Origin: Marinicauda algicola
GTDB lineage: Bacteria; Pseudomonadota; Alphaproteobacteria; Caulobacterales; Maricaulaceae
Length of the DNA: 64,000 nucleotides
Direction of reading: 5' to 3'
Assembly (NCBI RefSeq): GCF_017161425.1
Contig: NZ_CP071057.1
Location: 1,302,001-1,366,000, forward strand
Below the pieces are notes generated by a model. It was not told where the DNA came from, searched no databases, and was given only the letters and a program-made list of their open reading frames with translations. Each line of letters starts with the position of its first letter. The first letter of the stretch is position 1. Positions 1-9,969 of the stretch are shown here, piece after piece. Made by a program: the position numbers and the translations under genes.

Positions 1-285
1 CGCATCGCGGCCTGCGGGATGATCGCGCGCTACAATGACGACCGTTCGGTTCCCGGTCCGAGCAACCTCGTCCAGATCGTCGCCAAATCCCTCAAGATGC
101 AGGGCTTCATCGTGATGGATCATATCGATCTCAACGAGGCCTTCGTGAAGGATCTGTCGGGCTGGATGATGGCGGGCAAGGTCACCTCAAAGGAGACCAT
201 CTACGAGGGGATCGAGAAGATGCCCGACGCCTTCATCGGCCTGTTCACCGGCGAGAATGTCGGCAAGATGCTGGTCAAGGTCTGA
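1..285 (+). CDS. NADP-dependent oxidoreductase, MDR superfamily (C-terminal part, cut by window start)
   Basis: The reading frame is open from base 1, so only the last 94 residues are present. They show the C-terminal substrate-domain end typical of zinc-free medium-chain reductases of the CurA/leukotriene B4 dehydrogenase-like group: a loop with YNDD, an MQGFIVMDH segment, a GKVTSKET strand and a terminal GENVGKMLVKV that matches the usual GxNxGKxxV ending. These enzymes reduce activated double bonds with NADPH. The next gene starts two bases after this stop, so the two are probably co-transcribed. The family call is firm; the exact substrate cannot be told from the fragment. Confidence 0.85.
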   Translation, partial: RIAACGMIARYNDDRSVPGPSNLVQIVAKSLKMQGFIVMDHIDLNEAFVKDLSGWMMAGKVTSKETIYEGIEKMPDAFIGLFTGENVGKMLVKV

Positions 286-287
286 GG

Positions 288-704
288 GTGAACATCCCGT
301 CCCTGGCGGAGATCAACGCGATCGGGACCGGCAAGCTGCCCGGCCTGATCGGCATCGAGATCACCGAGTACACACCCGAGAAGGTCGCGGGCCGCTTCGA
401 GGTCCGCGCCGAGCTGCTGGCCCCCAACGGCTATCTGCATGCCGCGAGCGTGATCGCCCTCGTCGACACGCTCGCGGGCTATGGCTGCGTCGCCAACCTG
501 CCCGAGGGCGCACGCGGCTTCACGACGGTGGAGCTGAAGTCGAACTTCCTCAACACCGCGCTCGAAGGCGGGGTCGCCGGCGAGGCGGTCCCGGTCCATG
601 CCGGCCGCACGACGCAGGTGTTCGACGCGAAGGCGTGGCGCGAAAGCGACGGCAGGACGATCGCCCTGTACCGCTGTACCCAGATGGTGCTCTACCCGCG
701 CTGA
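288..704 (+). CDS. PaaI-family hotdog-fold thioesterase
   Basis: The 138-residue protein has the length and motifs of PaaI-like acyl-CoA thioesterases: an NGYLHAASVIALVDTLAGYG helix (residues about 46-65) carries the hotdog helix and its catalytic acid, followed by TTVELKSNFLN. The expected role is hydrolysis of a small acyl or aryl thioester in the cytoplasm. The start is GTG at 288, two bases after the stop of the oxidoreductase, so the pair is probably co-translated. The substrate is unknown. Confidence 0.85.
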   Translation: MNIPSLAEINAIGTGKLPGLIGIEITEYTPEKVAGRFEVRAELLAPNGYLHAASVIALVDTLAGYGCVANLPEGARGFTTVELKSNFLNTALEGGVAGEAVPVHAGRTTQVFDAKAWRESDGRTIALYRCTQMVLYPR

Positions 705-877
705 TCGCGGCGCATGAGCCGGCCGAGCAGACCCCCGCCCGTCACCGCCCCTGCGAGCGCTGCGAGATCGGGCAGACCGGTCACGGCATCGACCCCGCCA
801 TAGGCCAGAATCGCGGCACAGACGGCCAGGCTTGCCGCCGACAAGGTGTGCGGAAATGAGGCGCTTGCGGTCTTCAT
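692..877 (-). CDS. small hydrophobic protein, unknown
   Basis: A 61-residue frame with two hydrophobic stretches (residues about 12-30 and 36-53) and a basic RLMRRDQRG tail, which would suit a two-pass or hairpin inner-membrane protein. It is convergent with the thioesterase gene and overlaps its end by 13 bp. The upstream Shine-Dalgarno is weak (GAGAA). No family is recognised. It is kept because its amino-acid composition is membrane-protein-like rather than the Arg-rich pattern of antisense frames here, but it could be spurious. Confidence 0.45.
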   Translation of the reverse strand: MKTASASFPHTLSAASLAVCAAILAYGGVDAVTGLPDLAALAGAVTGGGLLGRLMRRDQRG

Positions 878-1099
878 GGTTTCTCAATTGCAAACGCCGC
901 GCCGCGAAACCGCGCAATTGTTAACCATACGGATGAAGTCCGAACGGAAAAACTGCGGAAAATCACCCGTTTCGCCTGTATTCGCTTGCAATTGGACGTC
1001 AGAATCGCGCTTCATTCCAACGTCCAACAGGAAGAGCGGCTTGCATGGGGCGTCCCGTCCCGGCCACCGCCAGAACCATCAGGAAGGGGGGACCCCTCA

Positions 1100-1366
1100 A
1101 TGAACAAGTCCGAACTCGCCAAAGCCGTCTCCGACGCCGCCGGCGTCACCCGCACCCAAGCCGGTGAAGCCGTCGACGCGGTGATCGAGAACATCACCAA
1201 GGCGGTCAAGAAGGGTGACACGGTTCAGCTCGCCGGCTTCGGGACCTTCCACCCGAAGCACCGGGAAGCGCGCGAAGTGCGCAACCCGCGTACCGGCGAG
1301 AAGATGATGAGCAAGGCGAAGACCTCCCTGGCCTTCCGCCCGGCTTCCTCGCTGAAAGACATCTAA
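1100..1366 (+). CDS. HU-family DNA-binding protein
   Basis: An 88-residue HU-type nucleoid protein. It begins MNKSELAKAVSDAAG, has the helical dimerisation part to about residue 45, then the GFGTFHPKHREAREVRNPRTGE beta-arm segment, shown here by its GFGTF start and the RNPRTGE tip with the DNA-intercalating proline. It bends and compacts DNA as a dimer. The ATG at 1100 follows a purine-rich AGGAAGGGGGG stretch; the upstream in-frame extension to 986 does not resemble HU and was discarded. A strong terminator follows, so it is a single-gene unit. HU cannot be separated from IHF-like paralogues beyond family level. Confidence 0.93.
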   Translation: MNKSELAKAVSDAAGVTRTQAGEAVDAVIENITKAVKKGDTVQLAGFGTFHPKHREAREVRNPRTGEKMMSKAKTSLAFRPASSLKDI

Positions 1367-1391
1367 GCGGTCCACACCGCGAGGACGAAGA

Positions 1392-1420
1392 CGCCGCCCG
1401 GGAAACCGGGCGGCGTTTTT
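1392..1420 (+). terminator. Rho-independent terminator of the HU gene
   Basis: A perfect 10-bp GC stem (1392-1401 with 1406-1415) closes on a GAAA tetraloop and is followed by five T. It lies 26 bp after the HU stop. Confidence 0.92.
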
Positions 1421-1489
1421 GGTTCCTGACCCGGGTTTGCCCCGCGCGATGGGCTCCCCCCCACGAGCGGGGGAGGCGCGCGCTGCAGC

Positions 1490-2860
1490 CTACTCCGCGG
1501 CCCGCTTCAGCCCGTTCGCGGGCTTCAGGGCTTCGGCGATCTGGAAGGCCATCTCCAGGGCCTGGTCCGCGTTCAGGCGCGGATCGCAATGGGTGTGGTA
1601 GCGGCTGGACAGGTCGGCCTCGGACAGGTGCCCTGCCCCGCCGACGCACTCGGTGACGTCCTGGCCGGTCATCTCGAAATGCACCCCGCCCGGCTCGACG
1701 CCCTCGGCGCGCAGCACCTCGATGAACTGTTTCAGTTCCTTCAGCACCGAATCGAACACCCGCGTCTTGTAGCCGGAGGCCGTCTTCGTGGTGTTGCCGT
1801 GCATGGGGTCGCAGGACCAGACCACGCGCTTGCCGGCGCGCTTGACCGCCCTGACGAGCGGCGGCAGGCCCTGGCCCACCTTGTCGGCACCCATGCGTGC
1901 GTAGAGGACCAGCCGGCCCGCCTCGTTGCCCGGGTTGAGGATGTCGATGAGGCGCACGAGTTCGTCGGGATCCAGGCTCGGGCCGCACTTCAGCCCGATC
2001 GGGTTTTCCAGTCCGCGCATGAACTCCACATGCGCCCCGTCCGGCTGGCGCGTGCGGTCGCCGATCCAGAGCAGGTGCGCCGAGGTCGCGTAAGCCCGCC
2101 CGGTCGTGGAATCGATCCGGGTGAGCGCTTCCTCGAAGGGCAGGTGCAGCGCCTCGTGGCTGGTGAAGAAATCCACGCCCTCGAGCGAAGGCGCGGCATC
2201 GCTCGTCACCCCGCATGCGCGCATGAAGGCGAGCGCCTCGGAGATCCGGTCGGCGTATTGCTGGTAGCGCGCGCCGGCCGGGCTTCCGGCGAGGAAATCC
2301 AGGGTCCACTGATGCACGTTGTGCAGGTCCGCATAGCCGCCCGAGGCGAGCGCGCGCAGGAGGTTCAGCGTCGCCGCGGCCTGGTCGTAGGCCTTGATGA
2401 GCCGCTCGGGATCGGGCACGCGCGCTTCGGGCGTGAAGGCCATGTCGTTGATGGAATCGCCGCGATAGCTCGGCAGCTCGACCCCGTCCTGGACTTCCAC
2501 GTCGGACGAGCGCGGCTTGGCGAACTGGCCGGCGATCCGGCCGACCTTCACCACGGGCTTGGCGGCCGCGAAGGTCATCACCACCGCCATCTGCAGCAGC
2601 ACACGGAATGTGTCGCGCACGTTGTCGGTGGAGAATTCCTTGAAGCTCTCCGCGCAGTCCCCGCCCTGGAGCAGGAAGGCCTCGCCATTGGCGACGCTCG
2701 CGAGCTGACGCTTCAGGCGCCGCGCCTCACCGGCGAAGACCAGAGGCGGCCGGCTGCGCAGGCGCGACAGGACCTCGTCGAGCGCGGACGCGTCGGGATA
2801 GCTCGGAAGCTGGCGGACTTCCTTGCGCTTCCAGCTGTCGGGGCTCCACGTCTGCGTCAT
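1490..2860 (-). CDS. 3-deoxy-7-phosphoheptulonate synthase, class II (DAHP synthase)
   Basis: The 456-residue enzyme is a plant/mycobacterial-type (class II) DAHP synthase. It condenses phosphoenolpyruvate and erythrose 4-phosphate, the first step of the shikimate pathway to aromatic amino acids. Seen motifs include [11 protein letters not shown] with the metal-binding Cys, [37 protein letters not shown] and [12 protein letters not shown]. The start at [11 protein letters not shown] (2860) matches the usual N-terminus of the family; the longer frame upstream is Arg-rich and unlike the family. It stands alone, convergent with the HU gene. A regulatory small-ligand site may exist as in other class II enzymes, but this cannot be judged here. 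Confidence 0.95.
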   Translation of the reverse strand: MTQTWSPDSWKRKEVRQLPSYPDASALDEVLSRLRSRPPLVFAGEARRLKRQLASVANGEAFLLQGGDCAESFKEFSTDNVRDTFRVLLQMAVVMTFAAAKPVVKVGRIAGQFAKPRSSDVEVQDGVELPSYRGDSINDMAFTPEARVPDPERLIKAYDQAAATLNLLRALASGGYADLHNVHQWTLDFLAGSPAGARYQQYADRISEALAFMRACGVTSDAAPSLEGVDFFTSHEALHLPFEEALTRIDSTTGRAYATSAHLLWIGDRTRQPDGAHVEFMRGLENPIGLKCGPSLDPDELVRLIDILNPGNEAGRLVLYARMGADKVGQGLPPLVRAVKRAGKRVVWSCDPMHGNTTKTASGYKTRVFDSVLKELKQFIEVLRAEGVEPGGVHFEMTGQDVTECVGGAGHLSEADLSSRYHTHCDPRLNADQALEMAFQIAEALKPANGLKRAAE

Positions 2861-3140
2861 CGGTCCAGGGTCCAGTCCTCGTTCACGGTTCAATCTAAGC
2901 CGATCTCGCGGCCACGGTAAGCCCCCATGCTGCGGCGCGTCATCGCGGGGGGATGGGAGAGAGGCTCCCGGAGTTGCCGGAACGAGACTCCTACTACGAC
3001 TACCATGGCTCTCCCGCGTGGACAGGCCGGCCTGCGCGCCTGGCGTTGCCTGTCGCGGTCCATGGCGGGGCCTCCCGGTCCGGCGCTTCGCATGCAGCTT
3101 ACGCCGGGCCGCGCGGGGGGAGGACAAGCCGGACGGAGCC
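2861..3140. other. intergenic region upstream of the DAHP synthase gene
   Basis: There is no convincing gene in these 280 bases. On the minus strand, TTACCG (2915-2920) and TAGATT (2892-2897) are separated by 17 bp and could be a weak promoter for the DAHP synthase gene. Small frames crossing the region are biased in composition like antisense frames. Confidence 0.4.
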
Positions 3141-3175
3141 ACAAAGAAAAACCGCGCCCGGTTGCCCGGGCGCGG
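3141..3175 (-). terminator. Terminator of the ribosomal super-cluster (after rplQ)
   Basis: On the minus strand a 10-bp perfect GC stem (3166-3175 with 3152-3161) and a 4-base loop are followed by a T-rich run (complement of 3144-3151). It sits 27 bp beyond the rplQ stop and ends the long minus-strand cluster. Confidence 0.92.
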
Positions 3176-3202
3176 CTTGTCCGATCGGTCCGGCAGGGAG
3201 AT

Positions 3203-3625
3203 CTACTCCTCGCCTTCGCCTTCCATCTCGGCCGTGCGGGCACGATCGGCGGCGCCCTTGGCCTCCGGATCGCGGTCGACGAGTTCGATCACCGCGAGCG
3301 GGGCGTTGTCGCCGTGGCGGAAGCCCGCCTTCAGCACGCGGGTATAGCCGCCATTGCGCTCGGAATAGCGCTCGCCCAGCGTGTCGAAGAGCTTCTTGAC
3401 CTGCTCCTCGTTGCGGATCTTCGAGATGGCGAGACGCCGCGCGGCGAGGTCGCCCTTCTTGGCCAGCGTGATCAGCTTGTCCATCAAGGGCTTGAGTTCC
3501 TTCGCCTTGGGCAGCGTGGTCACGATCTGCTCGTGTTCGATCAGGGACGCGGCCATATTGGCGAACATCGCACGGCGGTGCGACGCGGTCCGGTTCAGCT
3601 TGCGGTGCGCAATACCGTGGCGCAT
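3203..3625 (-). CDS. rplQ: 50S ribosomal protein L17
   Basis: A 140-residue L17, located near the peptide exit tunnel of the large subunit. The signature [14 protein letters not shown] is present at residues 7-20, followed by the conserved [13 protein letters not shown] segment. The C-terminus ends in an acidic EMEGEGEE tail that is an addition to the core fold. It is the last gene of the alpha operon, 35 bp after rpoA, and a terminator follows. Confidence 0.97.
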   Translation of the reverse strand: MRHGIAHRKLNRTASHRRAMFANMAASLIEHEQIVTTLPKAKELKPLMDKLITLAKKGDLAARRLAISKIRNEEQVKKLFDTLGERYSERNGGYTRVLKAGFRHGDNAPLAVIELVDRDPEAKGAADRARTAEMEGEGEE

Positions 3626-3660
3626 GACGTCTCTCCTTCAGTCTGGAGGCCAGGGCCGTC

Positions 3661-4680
3661 CTAGACGTGGTCCTCGTATTTCTTTGCCAGGTCCTCGATA
3701 TTTTCCGGCGGCCAGTTGGGCGCCTCCATGCCGAGGTGAAGTCCCATCTGGGCCAGGACTTCCTTGATCTCGTTGAGCGACTTGCGCCCGAAATTCGGGG
3801 TGCGGAGCATCTCCGCCTCCGACTTCTGGATGAGATCGCCGATATAGACGATGTTGTCGTTCTTCAGGCAGTTCGCCGAGCGGACCGACAGCTCGAGCTC
3901 GTCGACCTTCTTAAGCAGTGCCGGGTTGAAGTCCAGCTCGGGGGCTTCCTCCTCCGGGCCGCGGGCCTCGGAGGGCTCCTCGAAGGTGATGAAGATCTGG
4001 AACTGGTCCTGAAGGATGCGGGCGGCGTACGCAACCGCATCTTCCGGGGTCACGGCGCCGTTGGTCTCGACGTCCAGCGTCAGCTTGTCGTAGTCGAGCA
4101 CCTGGCCTTCACGGGTGTTTTCCACCTTGTAGGCCACGCGCTTGACCGGGGAGTAGAGCGCATCGACGCCGATATAGCCGATCGGGGCGTCTTCGGGACG
4201 GTTGCGGTCGGCCGGGACATAGCCCTTGCCGGTGTTGACCGTCAGAACGAAGCGCACTTCCGCACCCTCGTCGAGCGTGCAGATGACGTGATCCTTGTTG
4301 ATGACCTCGACATCGGCGACTTCCTCGATGTCGCCGGCGGTCACCTCGCCCGGGCCCGACTTCTTCAGCGTCAGGCGCTTGGGGCCCTCGGCATGCATGC
4401 GAAGGGCGATCTGCTTGAGGTTCAGCACGATGTCCGTGACGTCCTCGCGAACGCCCGGGATCGAGGAGAACTCGTGCACCACGCCGTCGATCTGCACCGC
4501 CGTCACCGCGGCACCCTGCAGCGAGGAGAGCAGCACGCGGCGCAGCGCGTTGCCGAGCGTCATGCCGAAGCCGCGCTCGAGCGGTTCGGCCACGATCTTG
4601 GCGTGCCGCTGGGAGTCGTAGCCGGGGGTGACTTCCGGCTTCATCGGGCGGATGAGTTCCTGCCAGTTCTTCTCGATCAC
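3661..4680 (-). CDS. rpoA: RNA polymerase subunit alpha
   Basis: The 339-residue alpha subunit has the N-terminal assembly domain (about 1-235, with [19 protein letters not shown] near residue 32) and the C-terminal domain (about 255-320, with [15 protein letters not shown], the surface that contacts UP elements and activators). Two copies start assembly of core polymerase by binding beta and beta-prime. It lies between rpsK (82 bp upstream) and rplQ in the classic alpha operon order. Length and start match alphaproteobacterial homologues. Confidence 0.98.
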   Translation of the reverse strand: MIEKNWQELIRPMKPEVTPGYDSQRHAKIVAEPLERGFGMTLGNALRRVLLSSLQGAAVTAVQIDGVVHEFSSIPGVREDVTDIVLNLKQIALRMHAEGPKRLTLKKSGPGEVTAGDIEEVADVEVINKDHVICTLDEGAEVRFVLTVNTGKGYVPADRNRPEDAPIGYIGVDALYSPVKRVAYKVENTREGQVLDYDKLTLDVETNGAVTPEDAVAYAARILQDQFQIFITFEEPSEARGPEEEAPELDFNPALLKKVDELELSVRSANCLKNDNIVYIGDLIQKSEAEMLRTPNFGRKSLNEIKEVLAQMGLHLGMEAPNWPPENIEDLAKKYEDHV

Positions 4681-4762
4681 GTTTCGTCCCCTTCAAGCGG
4701 GATGCGCGCCGGAGGGGCCGACGCGCCTTTGGGTACTCAATTGGCCGGCAGCAGCCGCGCGG

Positions 4763-5152
4763 TCAGACGCGGCGGCGCTTCGGCGGACGGCAGCCATTGT
4801 GCGGAATGGCGGTCACGTCGTGGATCATGGTGATCGTCAGGCCGACCGACTGCAGGGCGCGCAGAGCGCTCTCGCGGCCCGAACCGGGACCGGAGACGCG
4901 AACCTCGACCGTCTTCAGGCCGTGCTCCTGCGCCTTCTTGGCAGCGTCTTCAGCGGCCATCTGAGCGGCGAACGGGGTCGACTTGCGCGAGCCCTTGAAG
5001 CCCATCAGGCCGGACGACGACCAGGAGATCGTGTTGCCCTGCGCGTCGGTGATCGTCACCATCGTGTTGTTGAAGCTGGCGTTCACATGGGCGACGCCGG
5101 CGGTGATGTTCTTCCGCTCGCGGCGGCGAACGCGGCTGGGTTCCTTGGCCAT
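4763..5152 (-). CDS. rpsK: 30S ribosomal protein S11
   Basis: The 129-residue S11 lines the mRNA path at the platform of the small subunit. Conserved [31 protein letters not shown] and the invariant ending [12 protein letters not shown] are all present. It follows rpsM by 12 bp in the alpha operon. Confidence 0.98.
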   Translation of the reverse strand: MAKEPSRVRRRERKNITAGVAHVNASFNNTMVTITDAQGNTISWSSSGLMGFKGSRKSTPFAAQMAAEDAAKKAQEHGLKTVEVRVSGPGSGRESALRALQSVGLTITMIHDVTAIPHNGCRPPKRRRV

Positions 5153-5164
5153 AAACCTTGGTCC

Positions 5165-5533
5165 TTACTTCTTCTTGCCGGCGATCGGCTTGGCCGGACC
5201 CTTGCGGGTACGGGCATTGGTGTGGGTGCGCTGGCCGCGAACCGGAAGGCCGCGGCGATGGCGCAAGCCGCGATAGCAGCCGAGATCCATCAGACGCTTG
5301 ATGTTGACCGCGACTTCACGGCGAAGGTCGCCCTCCACCGTGTAGTTGGCATCGATCGTCTCGCGGATCTGTAGGATCTCCGCATCGGTGAGCTCGTTGA
5401 CCCGCTTCTCAGCCGGGATGCCCACCTTCTCGATAATCTCACGCGCCTTGGCGGGGCCAATGCCGTGAATGTAACGCAGCGCGATTTCAACGCGCTTGTT
5501 CGTCGGAATGTTGACGCCGGCAATTCGAGCCAC
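5165..5533 (-). CDS. rpsM: 30S ribosomal protein S13
   Basis: The 122-residue S13 sits in the head of the small subunit and contacts the P-site tRNA with its basic tail. It begins [19 protein letters not shown] and ends with the conserved [15 protein letters not shown]-type tail. It is the first gene of the alpha operon and has a good promoter upstream. No rpmJ lies between secY/adk and this gene. Confidence 0.98.
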   Translation of the reverse strand: MARIAGVNIPTNKRVEIALRYIHGIGPAKAREIIEKVGIPAEKRVNELTDAEILQIRETIDANYTVEGDLRREVAVNIKRLMDLGCYRGLRHRRGLPVRGQRTHTNARTRKGPAKPIAGKKK

Positions 5534-5648
5534 GACGCTCTCCTCAATTCTTCAGGCCGCTCTCGCCAAGGACACCGGAACCGGCAGGTGCATCCCGTTT
5601 CGGCACGCACGCAGACAGGTTTTCGGCCCTTTTGAGCGAAGGGCGCTT

Positions 5649-5676
5649 CTTATAGTCTTCGCGCCACTCCCGTCAA
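5649..5676 (-). promoter_or_regulatory. sigma-70-type promoter for rpsM-rpsK-rpoA-rplQ
   Basis: On the minus strand the -35 box TTGACG (5671-5676) and the -10 box TATAAG (5649-5654) are separated by 16 bp, about 115 bp upstream of rpsM. This suggests the alpha operon can be transcribed separately from the spc operon. Confidence 0.7.
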
Positions 5677-5745
5677 CAGGGCTTGACGCACTCTGCTTCA
5701 GTTGAGGCCCCGTGCGCTGCAGAAGCAGCGCAAGGATCGCCTCCT

Positions 5746-6309
5746 CTAGCGGCCGAGCGCCTTGTCGATCCCGGCAGCCACCTCGTCCACGCTGCCCATC
5801 CCGTCGACGTTCACCAGCTTTTCCTGGCCCGCGTAGTAGGGGATGAGCGGCTTCGTCTCGGCCTCGTAGGTGTCGAGACGATTCTTGAAGACCTCGACCG
5901 TGTCGTCGGTCCGGCCCTCCTCCCGCGCGCGCTTCTCCACGCGCCGGGTCAGTTCCTCGCGATCCACCTTCAGGCGGATCACCTTGTCGATCTGCGACCC
6001 ACGGCTTTCCATCAGCCGGTCGAGCGCCCTGGCCTGGGCGATCGTGCGCGGAAAACCGTCGAACACCGCCCCGCCGGCCTTCTCGGCCTCGGGCAGGCGC
6101 TCCTCGATCAGGGCGATGACGATCTCGTCGGAGACCAGGTCCCCGCGATCGATGATCGCGGCGACCTGCTTGCCGAGCTCGGTACCGGCCGCGCGCGCGG
6201 CGCGCAGCATGTCGCCGGTGGACAGATGCACCCAGCCATACTCGGAGACGAGGCGCTTGGCCTGGGTCCCCTTGCCGGCGTTGGGCGGGCCGAACAGGAT
6301 CACGTTCAT
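5746..6309 (-). CDS. adk: Adenylate kinase, short type
   Basis: The 187-residue enzyme interconverts ATP + AMP and 2 ADP in the cytoplasm. The P-loop GPPNAGKGTQ lies at residues 7-16, with FDGFPRT at the AMP site. It is the short form: the LID between about residues 125 and 135 is reduced and has no zinc-binding cysteines. Its start overlaps the secY stop by 4 bp (ATGA), so it is translationally coupled to secY, as is common in alphaproteobacteria. Confidence 0.97.
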   Translation of the reverse strand: MNVILFGPPNAGKGTQAKRLVSEYGWVHLSTGDMLRAARAAGTELGKQVAAIIDRGDLVSDEIVIALIEERLPEAEKAGGAVFDGFPRTIAQARALDRLMESRGSQIDKVIRLKVDREELTRRVEKRAREEGRTDDTVEVFKNRLDTYEAETKPLIPYYAGQEKLVNVDGMGSVDEVAAGIDKALGR

Positions 6310-7658
6310 CGCTTGCGCCCCCGCAGCTTGGTCTTCTTGATCAGCCCCTCATACTGGTGGGCGAGCAGGTGAGACTGGATCTGCGTCACCGTATCGAGGG
6401 TGACCGAGACCACGATGAGCACCGCGGTACCCCCGATATAGAAGGGGATGGCCGGCGCCTGGGCGCGCAGCACCTCGGGAAAGACGCAGACGATGGTCAG
6501 ATAACCCGCGCCGATCACGGTCAGACGCGTCAGCACGTAGTCGAGATATTCCGCGGTACGCTTGCCGGGGCGGATGCCGGGCAGGAAGCCGCCATGCTTC
6601 TTCAGATTCTCCGCGGTGTCCTCCGGATTGAAGACGATGGAGGTGTAGAAGAAGCAGAAGAAGATGATCAGCGCGGCGTAGAACGCGATGAAGAGCGGCT
6701 GGCCGGGGCCGAGCAGGACCGTGATCGTGCGCAGCCACTCCGGCCCCCCGCCCTGGGCGGTGAAGCCGGCGACGGTCTGCGGCAGGAAGAGCAGCGAGCT
6801 CGCGAAGATCGCCGGGATGACGCCCGCCGTGTTGAGCTTCAGCGGCAGGAAGGAGGATTCCCCCCCCATCATGCGATTGCCGACCTGGCGCTTGGGATAC
6901 TGCACCAGGAGGCGGCGCTGCGAGCGCTCGATGAACACCACGAAGACGAGCACGGCCAGCATCAGCGCGAGCGCGACGATGACGGTGCCCCCGCCCACGG
7001 TGCCTTCCTCGCCCTGGGCGAGCAGCTGGAACAGGGCGCGCGGCATTTCCGCGATGATGCCCGCGAAGATGATCAGCGACACGCCGTTGCCCACGCCGCG
7101 CGCAGTGATCTGCTCGCCGAGCCACAGCAGGAACATCGTGCCGCCCACGAGCGTGATCACCACATTGATGCGGAAGAACCAGCCCGGATCGATCGCGGGC
7201 GTGACGCCGGCGGTGTTGGGCTGCTCCATGCCGATGGCGATGGCGAAGGCCTGCACCGCGGCGAGAATGACGGTGAGATAGCGCGAATACTGGTTGATCT
7301 GCTTGCGGCCCTGCTCGCCGCCTTCCTTCTTCATGCGCTCGAGCGTGGGCACGGTGGCCGCCATCAGCTGCATGATGATCGAGGCGGAGATGTAGGGCAT
7401 CACGTTGAGCGCGAAGATCGCCATGCGCTCGACCGCGCCGCCCGCGAAGATGTTCAGATTGCCGAGGATGCCGCTCTGCTGGTTGAGCCAGGTCTGGCGG
7501 AACACTTCCGGATCGATGCCCGGGATCGGCACATAGGTCCCGATGCGGTAGATCACCAGGACCATCAGGGTGAACAGGATACGCTTCTGCAGCTCCTTCG
7601 CCTGGGCGAAGGAGGCGAAGTTCATGTTGCGTGCGAGCTGTTCTGCGGCGGACGCCAT
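6306..7658 (-). CDS. secY: Protein translocase subunit SecY
   Basis: The 450-residue protein is the central channel of the Sec translocon in the inner membrane, with ten hydrophobic segments. Conserved features include RIGTYVPIPGID in the first periplasmic part, the NIFAGGAVERMAIFALNVMPYISASII plug region (seen as GGAVERM and MPYISASI), and YPKRQVGNRMMGG in a cytosolic loop. It ends with the basic GLIKKTKLRGRKR tail. It is the usual end of the spc operon, coupled to adk. Confidence 0.98.
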   Translation of the reverse strand: MASAAEQLARNMNFASFAQAKELQKRILFTLMVLVIYRIGTYVPIPGIDPEVFRQTWLNQQSGILGNLNIFAGGAVERMAIFALNVMPYISASIIMQLMAATVPTLERMKKEGGEQGRKQINQYSRYLTVILAAVQAFAIAIGMEQPNTAGVTPAIDPGWFFRINVVITLVGGTMFLLWLGEQITARGVGNGVSLIIFAGIIAEMPRALFQLLAQGEEGTVGGGTVIVALALMLAVLVFVVFIERSQRRLLVQYPKRQVGNRMMGGESSFLPLKLNTAGVIPAIFASSLLFLPQTVAGFTAQGGGPEWLRTITVLLGPGQPLFIAFYAALIIFFCFFYTSIVFNPEDTAENLKKHGGFLPGIRPGKRTAEYLDYVLTRLTVIGAGYLTIVCVFPEVLRAQAPAIPFYIGGTAVLIVVSVTLDTVTQIQSHLLAHQYEGLIKKTKLRGRKR

Positions 7659-7733
7659 CGGGTCAGGTCACTCCATCCGGGCGCGAAAAGGGCGGCGCGC
7701 CCCTCGACATGGGGAGCGCGCCGCCCGAATGCA

Positions 7734-8216
7734 CTAGTCTTCGCTGTCGGTCTTGGCAGGCGCCTGGATGGCCACCGTGCCGCCGGCCTTCTCGATCGCG
7801 GCGATGGCGGGCTTGGAGCCGCCGGCCACGACCAGGTTCAGCTTGGCCTTCAGCTCGCCGCCGCCGATCACGCGCACGCCGTCAAGCGCACGGCGGATCA
7901 CGCCGGCCTCGACCAGGGCGGCCGCGTCGACCGTCTTCTTGGCATCGAGCTTCTTGGCATCGACCGCCTTCTGCAGGCGATCGAGCGTGACCTCGGCATA
8001 GCGCGCCCGGTTCGGCTGGGTGAAGCCGCGCTTGGGCAGACGCTGGTGCAGCGGCATCTGGCCGCCCTCGAAGCCCTTGATGGCCACGCCGGAACGGGAC
8101 TTCTGGCCCTTCACGCCGCGTCCGCCGGTCTTGCCCTTGCCCGAGCCGATGCCGCGACCGATGCGGGTGCGCTCTTTGACGGCGCCCGGATTGTCGCGCA
8201 GTTCGTTCAGACGCAT
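7734..8216 (-). CDS. rplO: 50S ribosomal protein L15
   Basis: The 160-residue L15 begins [22 protein letters not shown], followed by the glycine-rich [23 protein letters not shown]-binding extension that reaches into 23S rRNA (residues about 26-45). The C-terminal globular part follows. It is 27 bp after rpmD and 75 bp before secY. Confidence 0.97.
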   Translation of the reverse strand: MRLNELRDNPGAVKERTRIGRGIGSGKGKTGGRGVKGQKSRSGVAIKGFEGGQMPLHQRLPKRGFTQPNRARYAEVTLDRLQKAVDAKKLDAKKTVDAAALVEAGVIRRALDGVRVIGGGELKAKLNLVVAGGSKPAIAAIEKAGGTVAIQAPAKTDSED

Positions 8217-8243
8217 GGGATGTACTCCTTTATCGAAGCGGGC

Positions 8244-8438
8244 TTACGCCGGCTTCTCGACGATTTCGACCAGGTGCGAGACCTTGGCGATCATGCCGCG
8301 CACCGAGGGGGTGTCCTCGAGTTCGCGTTGCTTGCCGATACGGCCGAGCCCCAGACCGACGAGGGTCTGCAGCTGGTCCTTCGGGCGGCGGGTCGAGCTG
8401 CCGGTCTGGCGCACGACGAGGGTGGATTTCTTGGCCAT
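8244..8438 (-). CDS. rpmD: 50S ribosomal protein L30
   Basis: The 64-residue L30 has the conserved [18 protein letters not shown] and [22 protein letters not shown] core (here seen as [20 protein letters not shown]). Length and place between rpsE and rplO are as expected for the spc operon. Confidence 0.97.
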   Translation of the reverse strand: MAKKSTLVVRQTGSSTRRPKDQLQTLVGLGLGRIGKQRELEDTPSVRGMIAKVSHLVEIVEKPA

Positions 8439-8448
8439 CGTCTAACCC

Positions 8449-9036
8449 CTAGGACTCGATCGCTTCGGGCGAAGAGGCCCCGTCGCGGCGGCGGTTGGCG
8501 AGATCGCCGACCTTCAGCCCGCGCTTGGAGGCCACCGTGCGGGGGCTCTCCTGGGACTTCAGGGCGTCGAACGTCGCGCGGATCATGTTGTAGGGGTTCG
8601 AAGAGCCGGTGGACTTGGCCACCACGTCGTGAACGCCCAGGCATTCCAGCACCGCACGCATCGGACCGCCGGCGATGACGCCGGTGCCCGGAGGCGCCGC
8701 ACGCAGGACCACCTTGCCCGCACCCCAACGGCCCTTGCCGTCATGGTGCAGGGTGCGGCCTTCGCGCAGCGGAATGCGCACCATCGTCTTCTTGGCTTCC
8801 TCGGTCGCCTTGCGGATCGCCTCGGGAACCTCTCGGGCCTTGCCCTGGCCGAAGCCGACGCGGCCCTTCTGGTCACCGACCACCGCGAGCGCGGCGAACT
8901 GGAAGTTCCGGCCGCCCTTCACGGTCTTGGCGACACGGTTGATGTGGACGAGCTTGTCGACGAGTTCGTCGCCCTGCTCCTCTTCGCGGTCTTTCCGCCT
9001 GCGGTCGCGACCGCCGCGCTCTTGATCTCGAGCCAT
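8449..9036 (-). CDS. rpsE: 30S ribosomal protein S5
   Basis: The 195-residue S5 helps decoding accuracy at the mRNA entry site. It has an alphaproteobacterial charged N-terminal extension (about 25 residues of Arg/Asp/Glu), then [36 protein letters not shown] and the [19 protein letters not shown] domain ending. It lies 12 bp after rplR and 10 bp before rpmD. Confidence 0.97.
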   Translation of the reverse strand: MARDQERGGRDRRRKDREEEQGDELVDKLVHINRVAKTVKGGRNFQFAALAVVGDQKGRVGFGQGKAREVPEAIRKATEEAKKTMVRIPLREGRTLHHDGKGRWGAGKVVLRAAPPGTGVIAGGPMRAVLECLGVHDVVAKSTGSSNPYNMIRATFDALKSQESPRTVASKRGLKVGDLANRRRDGASSPEAIES

Positions 9037-9048
9037 GCGCCGCCTCCC

Positions 9049-9411
9049 TTAGAATTGCAGCCCGCCCTCGCGGGCGGCTTCGGCGAGCGCTTTGATGCGC
9101 CCATGATAGATGTAGCCGCCGCGGTCGAACACGACCTCGGTCAGGCCCTTGGCCTTGGCCCGCTCGGCGACGAGCTTGCCGACCTTGCCGGCGAGTTCGA
9201 CCGTCGCGCCGGTCACCGCGTCGCCGCGCACGTCCTTTTCCAGAGTCGACGCCGCAGCCAGGGTCTCGCCCTTCGCGTCGTCGATGATCTGGGCGTAGAT
9301 GTGCTTGGACGAGCGGTAGACCGACAGGCGCGGACGCCCGCTCGAGGTCTTGGCAAGCCGCGCGCGCGTGCGCTGAGCGCGGCGTTGCATCTTTTCGCGT
9401 GCAGATTTCAT
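9049..9411 (-). CDS. rplR: 50S ribosomal protein L18
   Basis: The 120-residue L18 binds 5S rRNA. It has [20 protein letters not shown], the [18 protein letters not shown] helix and the ending [26 protein letters not shown], recognised here by [11 protein letters not shown] and GGLQF. It stands in the usual place between rplF and rpsE. Confidence 0.98.
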   Translation of the reverse strand: MKSAREKMQRRAQRTRARLAKTSSGRPRLSVYRSSKHIYAQIIDDAKGETLAAASTLEKDVRGDAVTGATVELAGKVGKLVAERAKAKGLTEVVFDRGGYIYHGRIKALAEAAREGGLQF

Positions 9412-9421
9412 CGCCGTACCC

Positions 9422-9955
9422 TTACTTCTTCTTGCCTTCTTTCCGGCGAATGTACTCGTCGGAATACTTGATGCCCTTGCCCTTGTAGGGTTCCGGCGGA
9501 CGGAACTCGCGGATCTCCGCGGCAGTCTGGCCGACCACCTGCTTGTCCGGGCCCTCGATCTTGATCTCGGTCGGCTTCGGGGTCGCGATCTTGATGCCGG
9601 GGCGCGGCTTGTAGATCACGTCGTGCGACAGGCCGAGCGCGAGTTTCAGATCGTTGCCCTGCATCTGCGCGCGGTAGCCGACGCCGACCAGTTCCAGGTC
9701 GCGGGTGAAGCCGTTGGTCACGCCGACCATCATGTTGGAGATGGTGGCGCGGGCGGTGCCCCACATGGCGCGCGACTCGGCGGTCTGGTCAGCGGGGCTG
9801 ATCTTGATCGCCTTGTCTTCCTGCGTGACCTCGATGGTGTCGGGGATGGCGAACTTCAGCTCGCCCTTCGGGCCCTTCACCTGCAGCACGCCGGACGCCA
9901 GGGTCGCAGTGACGCCGGAGGGGATTTCGACGGGAAGCTTTCCCAAACGAGACAT
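9422..9955 (-). CDS. rplF: 50S ribosomal protein L6
   Basis: The 177-residue L6 starts [15 protein letters not shown] and has the second-domain signature [15 protein letters not shown] near residue 155, which contacts the sarcin-ricin loop region. It ends with a basic RRKEGKKK tail. It follows rpsH by 14 bp. Confidence 0.98.
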   Translation of the reverse strand: MSRLGKLPVEIPSGVTATLASGVLQVKGPKGELKFAIPDTIEVTQEDKAIKISPADQTAESRAMWGTARATISNMMVGVTNGFTRDLELVGVGYRAQMQGNDLKLALGLSHDVIYKPRPGIKIATPKPTEIKIEGPDKQVVGQTAAEIREFRPPEPYKGKGIKYSDEYIRRKEGKKK

Positions 9956-9969
9956 GTAGAAATCTCCCC